The position numbers and the translations under genes are program-made. DNA of 64,000 bases from Paenibacillus castaneae (GTDB lineage Bacteria > Bacillota > Bacilli > Paenibacillales > Paenibacillaceae). The notes under the pieces were generated by a model, which saw only the letters and a program-made list of their open reading frames with translations, was not told the origin of the DNA and did not search any database. Below are positions 33,800 to 42,712 of the stretch, in pieces. Position 1 is the stretch's first letter. Every line of letters starts with the position of its first letter. The DNA lies in contig NZ_KZ614144.1 of assembly GCF_002884445.1 (NCBI RefSeq), forward strand, positions 5,767,787 to 5,831,786, written 5' to 3'.

Positions 33800-34030
33800 T
33801 TATTCTTCATCATTTACGAGTGCTGCCATTGCGGCCCCGATATCGATCCCACAGGTTTCCCCGAGTTTTTCCATCGAATCGATCCATTTAATTGGAACGC
33901 CCGTCCGCTCGCTTAGATGAACAACCTTAGCTTTCATCTGCGGATCTGCATCTCGTGCTACGTAAATCTCAATGGCTCTTTGCAATTCGAGCATCTTCAT
34001 CGTCTGCTTCGCGCCGACTTTGAATTGCAT
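33800..34030 (-). CDS. rplGB: L7Ae-family ribosomal protein YbxF
   Basis: A 76-residue protein of the L7Ae/L30e family (FKVGAKQTMKMLELQRAIEIYVARDADPQM...). In B. subtilis YbxF binds the kink-turn of RNAs and associates with the ribosome in exponential growth; L7Ae proteins as a class recognise K-turns. The ATG at 34028-34030 was chosen since AAGGTGATTTC lies upstream; an upstream extension has none. It is the first gene after the promoter at 34085-34114 and leads the str cluster. Confidence 0.92.
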   Translation of the reverse strand: MQFKVGAKQTMKMLELQRAIEIYVARDADPQMKAKVVHLSERTGVPIKWIDSMEKLGETCGIDIGAAMAALVNDEE

Positions 34031-34084
34031 GAAATCACCTTCAATTCTTCCATTCAGACCGTACACACTCAGGCACACTTCGAT

Positions 34085-34114
34085 ATAGTATCACCTAAGC
34101 CGTGTTCGTGTCAA
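34085..34114 (-). promoter_or_regulatory. promoter of the rplGB-rpsL-rpsG-fusA-tuf cluster
   Basis: Minus strand: consensus TTGACA (34109-34114), 18-nt spacer ending in TGA, then TACTAT (34085-34090), i.e. an extended -10. It lies about 55 nt before the rplGB start. Confidence 0.8.
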
Positions 34115-34170
34115 GAAACTTTAAACATATTCGTGATGAAATTAATGGTTAAACGCCACTTTACTATAAA

Positions 34171-34233
34171 CATGCATAAGAGCAGTCTTTCCGCTATTCC
34201 TATTGGAATAGCGGTTATGACGCTCTTAGCATG
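34171..34233 (-). other. long imperfect hairpin between rpoC and rplGB
   Basis: Outer arms CATGCATAAGAGC (34171-34183) and GCTCTTAGCATG (34222-34233) pair over 12 bp with one bulged A; inner arms CCGCTATTCC and GGAATAGCGG (34191-34200, 34205-34214) pair perfectly around TATT. The two 7-nt flanks between can add a GUC/GAC pairing. There is no T run, so a classical terminator is unlikely. Confidence 0.7.
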
Positions 34234-34276
34234 GATATCAGTGTCAGACTAAGGAGTTGTCAGACTACTGCAGTCA

Positions 34277-37200
34277 CTAATCGATTGCAACAGCTTCCGT
34301 CTCTAATTCGCCTTCCGTTACAGCCGTTGTTTCATCTTCCATTCCAGCAAATCGAATATTACGGTAACGTGCCATACCGGTACCAGCTGGAATCAGCTTA
34401 CCGATAATAACATTTTCCTTCAGTCCTAGCAACTGGTCAACTTTGCCTTTGATAGCCGCATCAGTCAACACGCGAGTTGTTTCTTGGAAGGACGCTGCAG
34501 ACAAGAAAGAATCTGTCTCAAGCGATGCTTTCGTAATACCGAGCAATACAGGTTTTGCAACAGCTGGCTCTAAGTCTGCGAATATCGCAGCGCGGTTCTG
34601 AGATTCATATTCATGAATATCAACAAACGCGCCTGGCAGAAGCGTAGTGCCGCCAGCGTCTACGATACGGATTTTGCGGAGCATTTGTTTAATCATGACT
34701 TCAACGTGCTTGTCATTGATTTCTACCCCTTGGTTCCGGTAAACGCGCTGTACTTCTTGTAGAATGTAGTTTTGAACGCCTCTGATGCCTTTGATGCGCA
34801 GCATATCTTTAGGGTCAATAGAACCGTCAGTCAGCTCATCGCCGGCTTCGATTTGTTGACCTTGCGTTACGCGAATACGCGAACCATAGGTAACTGCATA
34901 TATTTTAGTTTCCGCTTCGCCTTGAACCTCGATTTCGCGACGATCCTTAGCTTCACGAATCTCTTTAATAACACCGTCAAGCTCAGAGATAATCGCTTGG
35001 CCTTTCGGATTACGCGCCTCGAAGAGCTCTTGAATACGAGGCAAACCTTGTGTGATATCATCGCCGGCAACGCCGCCCGTATGGAACGTACGCATCGTCA
35101 GCTGTGTTCCTGGCTCACCGATCGATTGAGCAGCGATAATACCAACCGCTTCCCCGATCTCAACGTGTTTACCAGTAGCTAGATTGCGGCCGTAACAAAT
35201 TTTGCAGACGCCATGACGAGCACGGCAGCTGAGTACGGAACGAATTTGCAGCTTCTCAACCCCAGCATCGATAATCGCATCCGCTTTGTGGGAGTCGATC
35301 AGTTCACTGCGGTTAACAATGATTTCGCCTGTTTTCGGATTACGGACTGTTTCAAATGCATAGCGGCCTTCAATACGGTCATAAAGATCTTCAATAACCT
35401 CTTTACCGTCTTGAATTTTGCTAACAGAGAAGCCTTTATCCGTACCACAATCATCTTCACGCACGATTACGTCCTGTGCAACGTCAACAAGTCGACGTGT
35501 CAAGTAACCGGAATCGGCTGTACGAAGTGCTGTATCGGCCAAACCTTTACGCGCTCCGTGAGTCGAGATAAAGTACTCGAGTACGGTGAGGCCTTCGCGG
35601 AAGTTTGATTTGATCGGCAACTCGATGATACGGCCAGATGGATTCGCCATCAGACCACGCATACCGCCAAGCTGTGTAATTTGCGATTTGTTACCCCGTG
35701 CTTTGGAGTCCACCATAAGCATGATGTTGTTGTAACGATCCATCGATTTCATAAGAATATCGGTGATTTCGTCTTTACATTTACTCCAAATGCTGATGAT
35801 GCGGTCATAACGCTCTTCGTTTGTAATCAAACCGCGACGGTATTGATTCATAACGGTAGCAACCTTGTCATCGGATCTCTTCATGATTTCGTCTTTCTCT
35901 TTCGGAATGATAACGTCGGCTACGCCGATCGTAATACCAGCCTTAGTAGAGTAAGTGAAACCAAGCTGCTTAATACGGTCAAGAAGCATCGCAGTAAGCG
36001 TTGTGTGGTATTTACGGAAGCACTCAGCAATTACTAATGCGAGATAATCCTTACCTACCGCACCCGGCGTATCGATTCCTTCCATAAACTTAGGAAGATC
36101 AGCGCCTTTTTCGTATACAAAATATTTATCCGGAGTACCTTGCAGCAGATTCGTTTTTGTCGCTTCGTTGATATAAGGGAAATCTTCAGGGAATATTTCG
36201 TTGAAGATTACTTTACCAACCGTAGTGACAAGCAATGAATTTTGTTGCTGCTCCGTGAAGTTTGTTTTCTTAAGAACGCGCACAGGAATGATAATTCTAG
36301 CATGCAAGGAAACAATACCACGCTGGTAAGCAGAGATCGCTTCGTTAACGGTACCAAATACAGAACCGCTGCCTTTAGCCTCTTTGTTATCCATCGTTAA
36401 GTAGAAACTTCCAAGCACCATATCCTGCGATGGCGTTACTACTGGTTTACCGTCTTTTGGATTCAGAATGTTACCTGATGCAAGCATAAGCAAACGAGCT
36501 TCGGCTTGTGCTTCAGCAGACAACGGAACGTGTACGGCCATTTGGTCACCGTCGAAGTCAGCATTGTATGCTGTACATACGAGCGGGTGAAGCTTAATGG
36601 CACGGCCTTCAACCAAAATAGGTTCAAATGCTTGAATACCAAGTCTATGAAGCGTCGGGGCACGGTTAAGCAGAACTGGGTGTTCCTTGATTACTTCTTC
36701 TAGAACATCCCATACCTCAGGGCTTACACGTTCAACCTTACGCTTCGCGCTCTTAATATTATGAGCCAAGCCTTTGTTAACCAGCTCTTTCATTACGAAT
36801 GGCTTGAATAGCTCAAGTGCCATTTCCTTCGGAAGACCGCACTGGAACATCTTCAAGTTCGGGCCTACAACGATAACCGAACGACCGGAATAGTCAACCC
36901 GTTTACCGAGCAAGTTCTGACGGAAGCGTCCTTGTTTACCTTTCAGCATGTGGCTGAGCGATTTAAGAGGACGGTTACCAGGACCCGTTACCGGGCGGCC
37001 GCGACGACCGTTATCGATCAAGGCGTCAACAGCTTCCTGAAGCATCCGTTTTTCGTTTTGAACGATAATATCAGGCGCGCCAAGATCAAGCAGACGCTTT
37101 AGACGGTTGTTGCGGTTAATAACACGACGATACAGGTCATTCAGATCAGACGTAGCAAAACGTCCGCCATCAAGCTGTACCATTGGACGAAGCTCAGGAG

Positions 37201-37903
37201 GAATAACAGGAAGCACGTCTAGAATCATCCATTCCGGCTCGTTGCCGGAATTACGGAATGCTTCGACTACTTCAAGGCGCTTGATGGCGCGGTTGCGTCG
37301 TTGCCCTTGAGCCGTACGCAGTTCTTCCTTCAATTGCTCCAGTTCTTTCTCAACGTCGATATCTTGCAGAAGCTTCTTAACAGCCTCGGCGCCCATACCG
37401 GCATGGAATCCATATCCGTATTTCTCCCGATAGCTGCGGTACTCTTTCTCCGATAGAAGCTGTTTCTTCTCAAGCGGCGTATCACCTGGGTCCGTTACGA
37501 CATAGGATGCAAAATAAATGATCTCCTCTAGCGAACGAGGCGACATATCAAGTGCAAGACCCATACGGCTCGGGATACCTTTAAAGTACCAAATATGAGA
37601 AACAGGAGCTGCTAGCTCGATATGACCCATACGCTCACGACGAACTTTCGCGCGAGTTACTTCAACGCCACAGCGGTCACAAACAACGCCTTTATAACGA
37701 ACACGTTTGTATTTACCACAATGACATTCCCAATCTTTTGTAGGTCCAAAAATTTTCTCGCAGAAGAGACCTTCCTTCTCCGGTTTTAAGGTCCTGTAGT
37801 TGATCGTCTCCGGTTTCTTAACTTCTCCGCGGGACCACGAGCGAATTTTATCCGGCGAAGCCAGACCGATTTTCATATACTCGAAGTTGTTCACGTCCAA
37901 CAA
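34277..37903 (-). CDS. rpoC: RNA polymerase beta' subunit
   Basis: A 1208-residue beta' subunit. The N-terminal zinc site is CHCGKYKRVRYKGVVCDRCG, the catalytic Mg-binding loop reads NADFDGDQMA, and the second zinc cluster contains CRARHGVCKICYG. Bridge helix and trigger loop regions (GMRGLMANPSGRIIELPIKSNFREGL) are intact. The start was placed at TTG (37901-37903), giving MLDVNNFEYMKIG as in Bacillus, with GGAGGAGGG about 7 nt upstream; a longer frame to 37933 would bury that site. The gene follows rpoB by 95 bp, with GTCAAATGG-type inverted repeat sequence at the gap (TTCCGTCAAA/TTTGACGGAA), which forms a hairpin. It ends the rpoBC unit. Confidence 0.98.
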   Translation of the reverse strand: MLDVNNFEYMKIGLASPDKIRSWSRGEVKKPETINYRTLKPEKEGLFCEKIFGPTKDWECHCGKYKRVRYKGVVCDRCGVEVTRAKVRRERMGHIELAAPVSHIWYFKGIPSRMGLALDMSPRSLEEIIYFASYVVTDPGDTPLEKKQLLSEKEYRSYREKYGYGFHAGMGAEAVKKLLQDIDVEKELEQLKEELRTAQGQRRNRAIKRLEVVEAFRNSGNEPEWMILDVLPVIPPELRPMVQLDGGRFATSDLNDLYRRVINRNNRLKRLLDLGAPDIIVQNEKRMLQEAVDALIDNGRRGRPVTGPGNRPLKSLSHMLKGKQGRFRQNLLGKRVDYSGRSVIVVGPNLKMFQCGLPKEMALELFKPFVMKELVNKGLAHNIKSAKRKVERVSPEVWDVLEEVIKEHPVLLNRAPTLHRLGIQAFEPILVEGRAIKLHPLVCTAYNADFDGDQMAVHVPLSAEAQAEARLLMLASGNILNPKDGKPVVTPSQDMVLGSFYLTMDNKEAKGSGSVFGTVNEAISAYQRGIVSLHARIIIPVRVLKKTNFTEQQQNSLLVTTVGKVIFNEIFPEDFPYINEATKTNLLQGTPDKYFVYEKGADLPKFMEGIDTPGAVGKDYLALVIAECFRKYHTTLTAMLLDRIKQLGFTYSTKAGITIGVADVIIPKEKDEIMKRSDDKVATVMNQYRRGLITNEERYDRIISIWSKCKDEITDILMKSMDRYNNIMLMVDSKARGNKSQITQLGGMRGLMANPSGRIIELPIKSNFREGLTVLEYFISTHGARKGLADTALRTADSGYLTRRLVDVAQDVIVREDDCGTDKGFSVSKIQDGKEVIEDLYDRIEGRYAFETVRNPKTGEIIVNRSELIDSHKADAIIDAGVEKLQIRSVLSCRARHGVCKICYGRNLATGKHVEIGEAVGIIAAQSIGEPGTQLTMRTFHTGGVAGDDITQGLPRIQELFEARNPKGQAIISELDGVIKEIREAKDRREIEVQGEAETKIYAVTYGSRIRVTQGQQIEAGDELTDGSIDPKDMLRIKGIRGVQNYILQEVQRVYRNQGVEINDKHVEVMIKQMLRKIRIVDAGGTTLLPGAFVDIHEYESQNRAAIFADLEPAVAKPVLLGITKASLETDSFLSAASFQETTRVLTDAAIKGKVDQLLGLKENVIIGKLIPAGTGMARYRNIRFAGMEDETTAVTEGELETEAVAID

Positions 37904-37953
37904 GGAGCAACCCTCCTCCGTCATGTATGACAATGTCTATCTAATCAGCTAGA

Positions 37954-37988
37954 TTCCGTCAAAGGCGCGTGACCATTTGACGGAATCC
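37954..37988. repeat. inverted repeat in the rpoB-rpoC gap
   Basis: GATTCCGTCAAA (near 37951-37962) and TTTGACGGAATC (near 37975-37986) are reverse complements of 12 bp around a short GC-containing loop. Without a T run on the minus strand it is more likely an RNA stem within the rpoBC message than a full terminator; it could attenuate or act as a processing site. Confidence 0.7.
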
Positions 37989-37998
37989 AGAAACTAGT

Positions 37999-40900
37999 TT
38001 ATTCAGCAGCGCCTACTTCAGCACCTTCAATATTGAGGTTAAGCTTATCGCCAGTAGCCTCATCTTCATCGTCCATTTCTTTCATTTCGATCTCTTCTTC
38101 ATTCTCAGCTAGGATTTTGACGTCCATACCTAAGCTTTGAAGCTCTTTAATCAATACTTTGAACGACTCTGGAACGCCTGGTTCTGGAACGTTCTCACCT
38201 TTGACGATGGATTCGTACGTTTTCACACGTCCAACCACGTCATCGGATTTCACAGTCAATATCTCTTGGAGCGTGTACGCGGCGCCATAAGCCTCAAGCG
38301 CCCATACTTCCATCTCCCCGAAACGTTGTCCACCGAACTGTGCTTTACCACCCAGCGGCTGCTGAGTAACAAGTGAGTAAGGTCCAGTAGAACGGGCATG
38401 GATTTTGTCATCGACCATGTGCGCCAGCTTGATCATGTACATGACCCCAACCGTAACTTCACGTTCGAAATTCTCACCAGTCCGACCATCATACAGAACG
38501 GTTTTACCGTTACGCTGCATGCCTGCTTCTTCCATTGTATCGAAAACGTCATTCTCGCGCGCACCGTCAAATACCGGTGTTGCAGCATGAATGCCGAGAT
38601 GCTTACAAGCCATGCCGAGGTGAACCTCAAGCGCCTGACCGATGTTCATCCGCGACGGTACCCCTAGCGGATTAAGAACAACTTCTACAGGTGTGCCGTC
38701 TGGAAGGAAAGGCATATCTTCTTCAGGCATAATACGAGCGATTACCCCTTTGTTACCATGTCGTCCGGCCATTTTGTCGCCTTCGGAAATTTTCCGTTTT
38801 TGAGCAATATAAGCACGTACCAATTGGTTAACGCCTGGAGGCAATTCGTCACCGTTCTCACGGGTAAATACTTTCACGTCTACAACGATGCCATCCGTAC
38901 CATGCGGTACGCGCAGCGATGTATCACGTACTTCACGAGCTTTCTCACCGAAGATTGCGTGCAGCAATCTTTCTTCCGCTGTCAGCTCAGTCACACCTTT
39001 AGGCGTTACTTTACCAACAAGGATATCGCCGGCGCCGATTTCAGCACCAACACGAATGATTCCGCGCTCATCAAGATTACGAAGTGCATCCTCGCCGACA
39101 TTCGGAATGTCGCGCGTGATTTCTTCTGGTCCAAGCTTCGTGTCACGAGCTTCGGACTCGTATTCTTCAATGTGAATGGACGTATAAACATCCTCTTTCA
39201 CAAGCTTCTCACTAAGTAGGATCGCATCCTCGTAGTTATAGCCTTCCCACGTCATGAACGCAACGACAACGTTACGGCCAAGAGCCAATTCGCCCATTTC
39301 AGTGGAAGGACCATCTGCAAGAATATCGCCCTTCTTGATAACGTCGCCTTTACGAACTAGTGGACGTTGGTTAATGCACGTTCCTTGGTTAGAACGCATA
39401 AACTTGTGTAGCTTATGTTTCACCAAGTCACCCGAAACTTGTTTGCCGTCAATTTCTTCAACGCGGCGCAGCCAAATTTCGTTAGCGGAAGAACGCTCGA
39501 TTATGCCATCAAACTTCGAAACGACACAAACTCCGGAATCCTTCGCTGCTTTGTGCTCCATTCCCGTACCTACAAGAGGTGATCTAGGAATAAGAAGCGG
39601 AACGGCTTGACGCTGCATGTTCGATCCCATTAGGGCACGGTTGGAGTCATCGTTCTCCAAGAATGGAATTAACGCTGTAGCAACCGATACTACCTGCTTA
39701 GGAGATACGTCCATGTAGTCAACGCGCTCACTAGGCATCGTCAAGATATTATCTGCTTGTTTATTGTAACGAACGATCGTATTTTCTTCAGCAAAGGTAT
39801 CATCCGGATTCAACTGCGCATTCGCTTGTGCGATTACGTAGTTATCTTCTTCATCGGCCGTTAGATAAGCAATTTGCTCAGTAACGATTCCTGTCTTAGG
39901 ATCTACCCAACGGTACGGAGCTTCAATAAAGCCGTACTCATTAATACGGGCAAAAGAAGACAAGGAGTTGATCAACCCGATGTTCGGTCCCTCTGGAGTC
40001 TCGATCGGACACATACGCCCGTAATGGGAGTGATGGACGTCACGGACTTCAAAGCCTGCGCGTTCCCGAGTCAAACCGCCGGGTCCGAGTGCAGATAGAC
40101 GACGCTTATGCGTCAACTCAGCAAGCGGATTCGTTTGGTCCATAAACTGGGAAAGCTGCGAGGATCCAAAAAATTCTTTTATTGAAGCAATTACCGGTCG
40201 AATGTTAATTAACGCTTGCGGCGTAATAGCATTCGCATCTTGAATGGACATTCTCTCGCGTACAACGCGCTCCATACGAGATAAACCGATACGGAATTGG
40301 TTTTGCAGCAATTCACCTACGGAACGCAGTCGACGGTTACCCAGATGATCGATATCATCCGTGCTTCCTACGCCATGAAGCAAGTTGATAAAGTAGTTAA
40401 TGGAAGAAATGATGTCCGCTGGCGTAATGTGCTTCACGGATTTATCAATAATGCCATTCGCAATTACCTTGATCACTTTAGTTTCATCGTAAGGCGAGAA
40501 TACGCTTATGGTTTGTAGTGGAATACTATCAGCATCCAGAACGCCATTAGCAACATGATACGTCTTGAAGCCAACATCCTTCTCAAGCTTCTCGAGAATT
40601 TCATCAAGCAAACGACGGTCAATCATTTGTCCAGCTTCTGCAATAATTTCACCAGTAGTCGGATCAACTAGATTTTCCGCAAGCCGTTGATTAAATAAAC
40701 GATTCTTGATATGGAGCTTCTTGTTTATTTTGTAACGGCCAACATTAGCCAAGTCATATCGTTTTGGATCAAAGAAGCGTGCTACCAGCAAGCTCTTGGC
40801 GTTATCCAAAGTCGGAGGCTCGCCCGGACGAAGCCGCTCATAAATTTCAATGAGAGCCTTCTCTGTTGAATCCGTGTTATCCTTGTCTAACGTATTGCGA

Positions 40901-41547
40901 ATATATTCATCATGGCCAAGCAATTCTAAAATTTCTGCGTCAGTACCGAATCCTAGCGAACGCAAAAGTACCGTTACCGGAATTTTCCGAGTGCGGTCAA
41001 TACGTACGTAGATGATATCCTTCGCATCCGTTTCAAGCTCTAGCCAAGCGCCACGGTTAGGAATAACCGTTGCCGTGTAGTTTTTCTTCCCGTTCTTATC
41101 GACCTTCGTGCTGAAGTACACACTTGGGGATCGAACCAATTGGCTGACAATAACACGTTCGGCCCCGTTAATAATAAACGTGCCCGTCTCTGTCATAAGC
41201 GGGAAATCACCCATGAAAACTTCTTGTTCCTTTACTTCGCCGGTCTCCTTATTGAAAAGTCTTACCTTAACGCGTAAAGGAGCTGCATACGTCACGTCGC
41301 GCTCTTTTGATTCATCGACCGAATATTTCGGTTCGCCCAAGCTATAGTCGATAAACTCAAGCGATAGATTGCCCGTAAAGTCCGAAATCGGAGAAATATC
41401 TTGGAACAACTCAATTAAGTCGCTATCCAAAAACTTCTCATACGATTTTTGTTGGATTTCAATCAGGTTCGGGACTTCCAGCACCTCGTTGATTCGGGCG
41501 TAGCTTCTGCGCGCACGCCGACCATACTGAACAAGTTGTCCTGCCAA
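37999..41547 (-). CDS. rpoB: RNA polymerase beta subunit
   Basis: A 1182-residue beta subunit. The rifampicin pocket (FFGSSQLSQFMDQTNPLAELTHKRRLSALGPGG) is wild type in the Bacillus manner. The C-terminal GGQRFGEMEVWALEAYGAAYTLQE is conserved, followed by a Firmicutes-type acidic tail (EEEIEMKEMDDEDEATGDKL). The start was set at TTG (41545-41547), giving MAGQLVQYGRR, with GGGTGAGG just upstream; ATG six codons earlier lies too near that site. Transcribed from the promoter at 41847-41875 and by read-through from the rplJL side. Confidence 0.98.
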   Translation of the reverse strand: MAGQLVQYGRRARRSYARINEVLEVPNLIEIQQKSYEKFLDSDLIELFQDISPISDFTGNLSLEFIDYSLGEPKYSVDESKERDVTYAAPLRVKVRLFNKETGEVKEQEVFMGDFPLMTETGTFIINGAERVIVSQLVRSPSVYFSTKVDKNGKKNYTATVIPNRGAWLELETDAKDIIYVRIDRTRKIPVTVLLRSLGFGTDAEILELLGHDEYIRNTLDKDNTDSTEKALIEIYERLRPGEPPTLDNAKSLLVARFFDPKRYDLANVGRYKINKKLHIKNRLFNQRLAENLVDPTTGEIIAEAGQMIDRRLLDEILEKLEKDVGFKTYHVANGVLDADSIPLQTISVFSPYDETKVIKVIANGIIDKSVKHITPADIISSINYFINLLHGVGSTDDIDHLGNRRLRSVGELLQNQFRIGLSRMERVVRERMSIQDANAITPQALINIRPVIASIKEFFGSSQLSQFMDQTNPLAELTHKRRLSALGPGGLTRERAGFEVRDVHHSHYGRMCPIETPEGPNIGLINSLSSFARINEYGFIEAPYRWVDPKTGIVTEQIAYLTADEEDNYVIAQANAQLNPDDTFAEENTIVRYNKQADNILTMPSERVDYMDVSPKQVVSVATALIPFLENDDSNRALMGSNMQRQAVPLLIPRSPLVGTGMEHKAAKDSGVCVVSKFDGIIERSSANEIWLRRVEEIDGKQVSGDLVKHKLHKFMRSNQGTCINQRPLVRKGDVIKKGDILADGPSTEMGELALGRNVVVAFMTWEGYNYEDAILLSEKLVKEDVYTSIHIEEYESEARDTKLGPEEITRDIPNVGEDALRNLDERGIIRVGAEIGAGDILVGKVTPKGVTELTAEERLLHAIFGEKAREVRDTSLRVPHGTDGIVVDVKVFTRENGDELPPGVNQLVRAYIAQKRKISEGDKMAGRHGNKGVIARIMPEEDMPFLPDGTPVEVVLNPLGVPSRMNIGQALEVHLGMACKHLGIHAATPVFDGARENDVFDTMEEAGMQRNGKTVLYDGRTGENFEREVTVGVMYMIKLAHMVDDKIHARSTGPYSLVTQQPLGGKAQFGGQRFGEMEVWALEAYGAAYTLQEILTVKSDDVVGRVKTYESIVKGENVPEPGVPESFKVLIKELQSLGMDVKILAENEEEIEMKEMDDEDEATGDKLNLNIEGAEVGAAE

Positions 41548-41740
41548 CTTAACCTCACCCCTCATGTCTGTCTCACAGCATCGATACTACTGCGTCACCA
41601 TAGACGGACCAGCCGCCCATATAGTCAAATAAAGAAAAGCCCTTATCGAATAGTTCGAAAAAAGAGCATGTTCCGGCAGTTAACCAATCGCAGCGCGGTG
41701 CGATAGTCTCATATCCAATAATTTTGCCCAAAACGTAAAC

Positions 41741-41746
41741 ATTATA
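41741..41746 (-). promoter_or_regulatory. possible second rpoB promoter -10
   Basis: A perfect TATAAT on the minus strand, with only a weak -35 (TGCATA, 18 nt upstream). It could be a secondary start within the rpoB leader. Confidence 0.3.
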
Positions 41747-41846
41747 CGTCAAATGTGTAAATCTTATGCATTCCGCGCTCAAAAATCACACTTGACATTT
41801 TAGTTAACTAAAGAGATTGAGCCCAATTTAATGCTGACATTTAATA

Positions 41847-41875
41847 ATAATACCACATCGAAAATGTCAAGTCAA
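41847..41875 (-). promoter_or_regulatory. promoter upstream of rpoB
   Basis: Minus strand: TTGACT (41870-41875), 17-nt spacer, TATTAT (41847-41852). It is followed by an untranslated leader of about 290 nt. The -35 region is one arm of a 12-bp inverted repeat (41861-41872 and 41790-41801). Confidence 0.65.
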
Positions 41876-41929
41876 TTATTTTTATTCATTTTCACAAGGA
41901 ATTTTCAAAACCAATTTTTGGTTAATCTT

Positions 41930-42529
41930 TTATTCCTTTACTGCTCGGAAAATACGATAGCCTTTATCCTTCGTTACCTCTTCCACATCACCGAAAAGCA
42001 GCTTCAGCTTTGCTTCTGCCGAAGGAGCACCTTGCTTCTTCTGAATAACGACCCACATGCTTCCGCCTTGATTCAGCAATTCATAGCCTTCCTCAAAAAT
42101 ACGATGAACGACTTCTTTGCCTGCACGAATGGGCGGGTTGGTAACGATAGCATCAAACTTTCTATCTTTCACTGCTTCGTAGATATCGCTCTGCAATATG
42201 GTTACATTGCTAATGCCATTCAGCTTAGCGTTCTCTCTCGCCAACTCAACCGCTCGCTCGTTAATGTCGATCATCGTAATTTGTCCTTGATTGTTAAGCT
42301 TAGCCGCCGTTAATCCAATCGGACCATAGCCGCAGCCGACATCGAGCACACTTGATCCGGAATCAATTTGTAAAACATCTATTAAAACCCTGCTACCATA
42401 ATCAATGCCTGACTTAGAGAATACACCGGCATCTGTTACAAATCGGAAAGGCATTCCTCGAAGAGACACCTCATGAATATGTCGATTATGCTTCACTTCC
42501 GGGTTTTGGGAGTAATAGTGATTCGACAT
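41930..42529 (-). CDS. class I SAM-dependent methyltransferase, RsmC-like (YbxB)
   Basis: A 199-residue methyltransferase. The SAM-binding motif I is VLDVGCGYGPIG (about 61-72); the catalytic NPPIR (about 130-134) marks N-methylation of a base. The short form without the N-terminal pseudo-domain of E. coli RsmC is known in B. subtilis as YbxB, at the same locus between rplL and rpoB; a 16S rRNA guanine is the probable target but this is by analogy. Starts at ATG with GGGGGATGG upstream. A 19-bp perfect inverted repeat lies just upstream of the start. Confidence 0.88.
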   Translation of the reverse strand: MSNHYYSQNPEVKHNRHIHEVSLRGMPFRFVTDAGVFSKSGIDYGSRVLIDVLQIDSGSSVLDVGCGYGPIGLTAAKLNNQGQITMIDINERAVELARENAKLNGISNVTILQSDIYEAVKDRKFDAIVTNPPIRAGKEVVHRIFEEGYELLNQGGSMWVVIQKKQGAPSAEAKLKLLFGDVEEVTKDKGYRIFRAVKE

Positions 42530-42568
42530 AAGCCATCCCCCGTCTTCTTCTTTTTACTATTTCTGTAG

Positions 42569-42613
42569 AAAGATAAGAATGTATAAGATTCCGCCTTATA
42601 CATTCTTATCTTT
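42569..42613. repeat. perfect 19-bp inverted repeat
   Basis: AAAGATAAGAATGTATAAG (42569-42587) and its exact reverse complement (42595-42613) flank a 7-nt loop, ATTCCGC. The arms are A/T-rich and only short T runs follow on either strand. It lies between the rplL hairpin and the methyltransferase gene. Confidence 0.8.
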
Positions 42614-42623
42614 TAACATACAA

Positions 42624-42658
42624 CGAACCCCTTGAAACCTGACGGTTCAAGGGGCTCG
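42624..42658 (-). terminator. hairpin after rplL, probable partial terminator
   Basis: CGAACCCCTTGAA (42624-42636) pairs with TTCAAGGGGCTCG (42646-42658) with one G-U pair. The T run on the minus strand is poor, so read-through into the methyltransferase and rpoBC is likely. Confidence 0.6.
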
Positions 42659-42712
42659 TCAGCCGATCCCGATGTAAGTTCACATGACCAGCATTATTTG
42701 GTTAAAGCAATA

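Noticed and set aside
41573..41782. 69-codon minus-strand frame in the rpoB leader
   Set aside because: It would start at a TTG without a clear ribosome binding site and ends just before rpoB; I treat this as untranslated leader, though a leader peptide cannot be fully excluded.
41831..42313. 160-codon plus-strand frame opposite the RsmC-like gene
   Set aside because: The minus-strand methyltransferase motifs explain this region.
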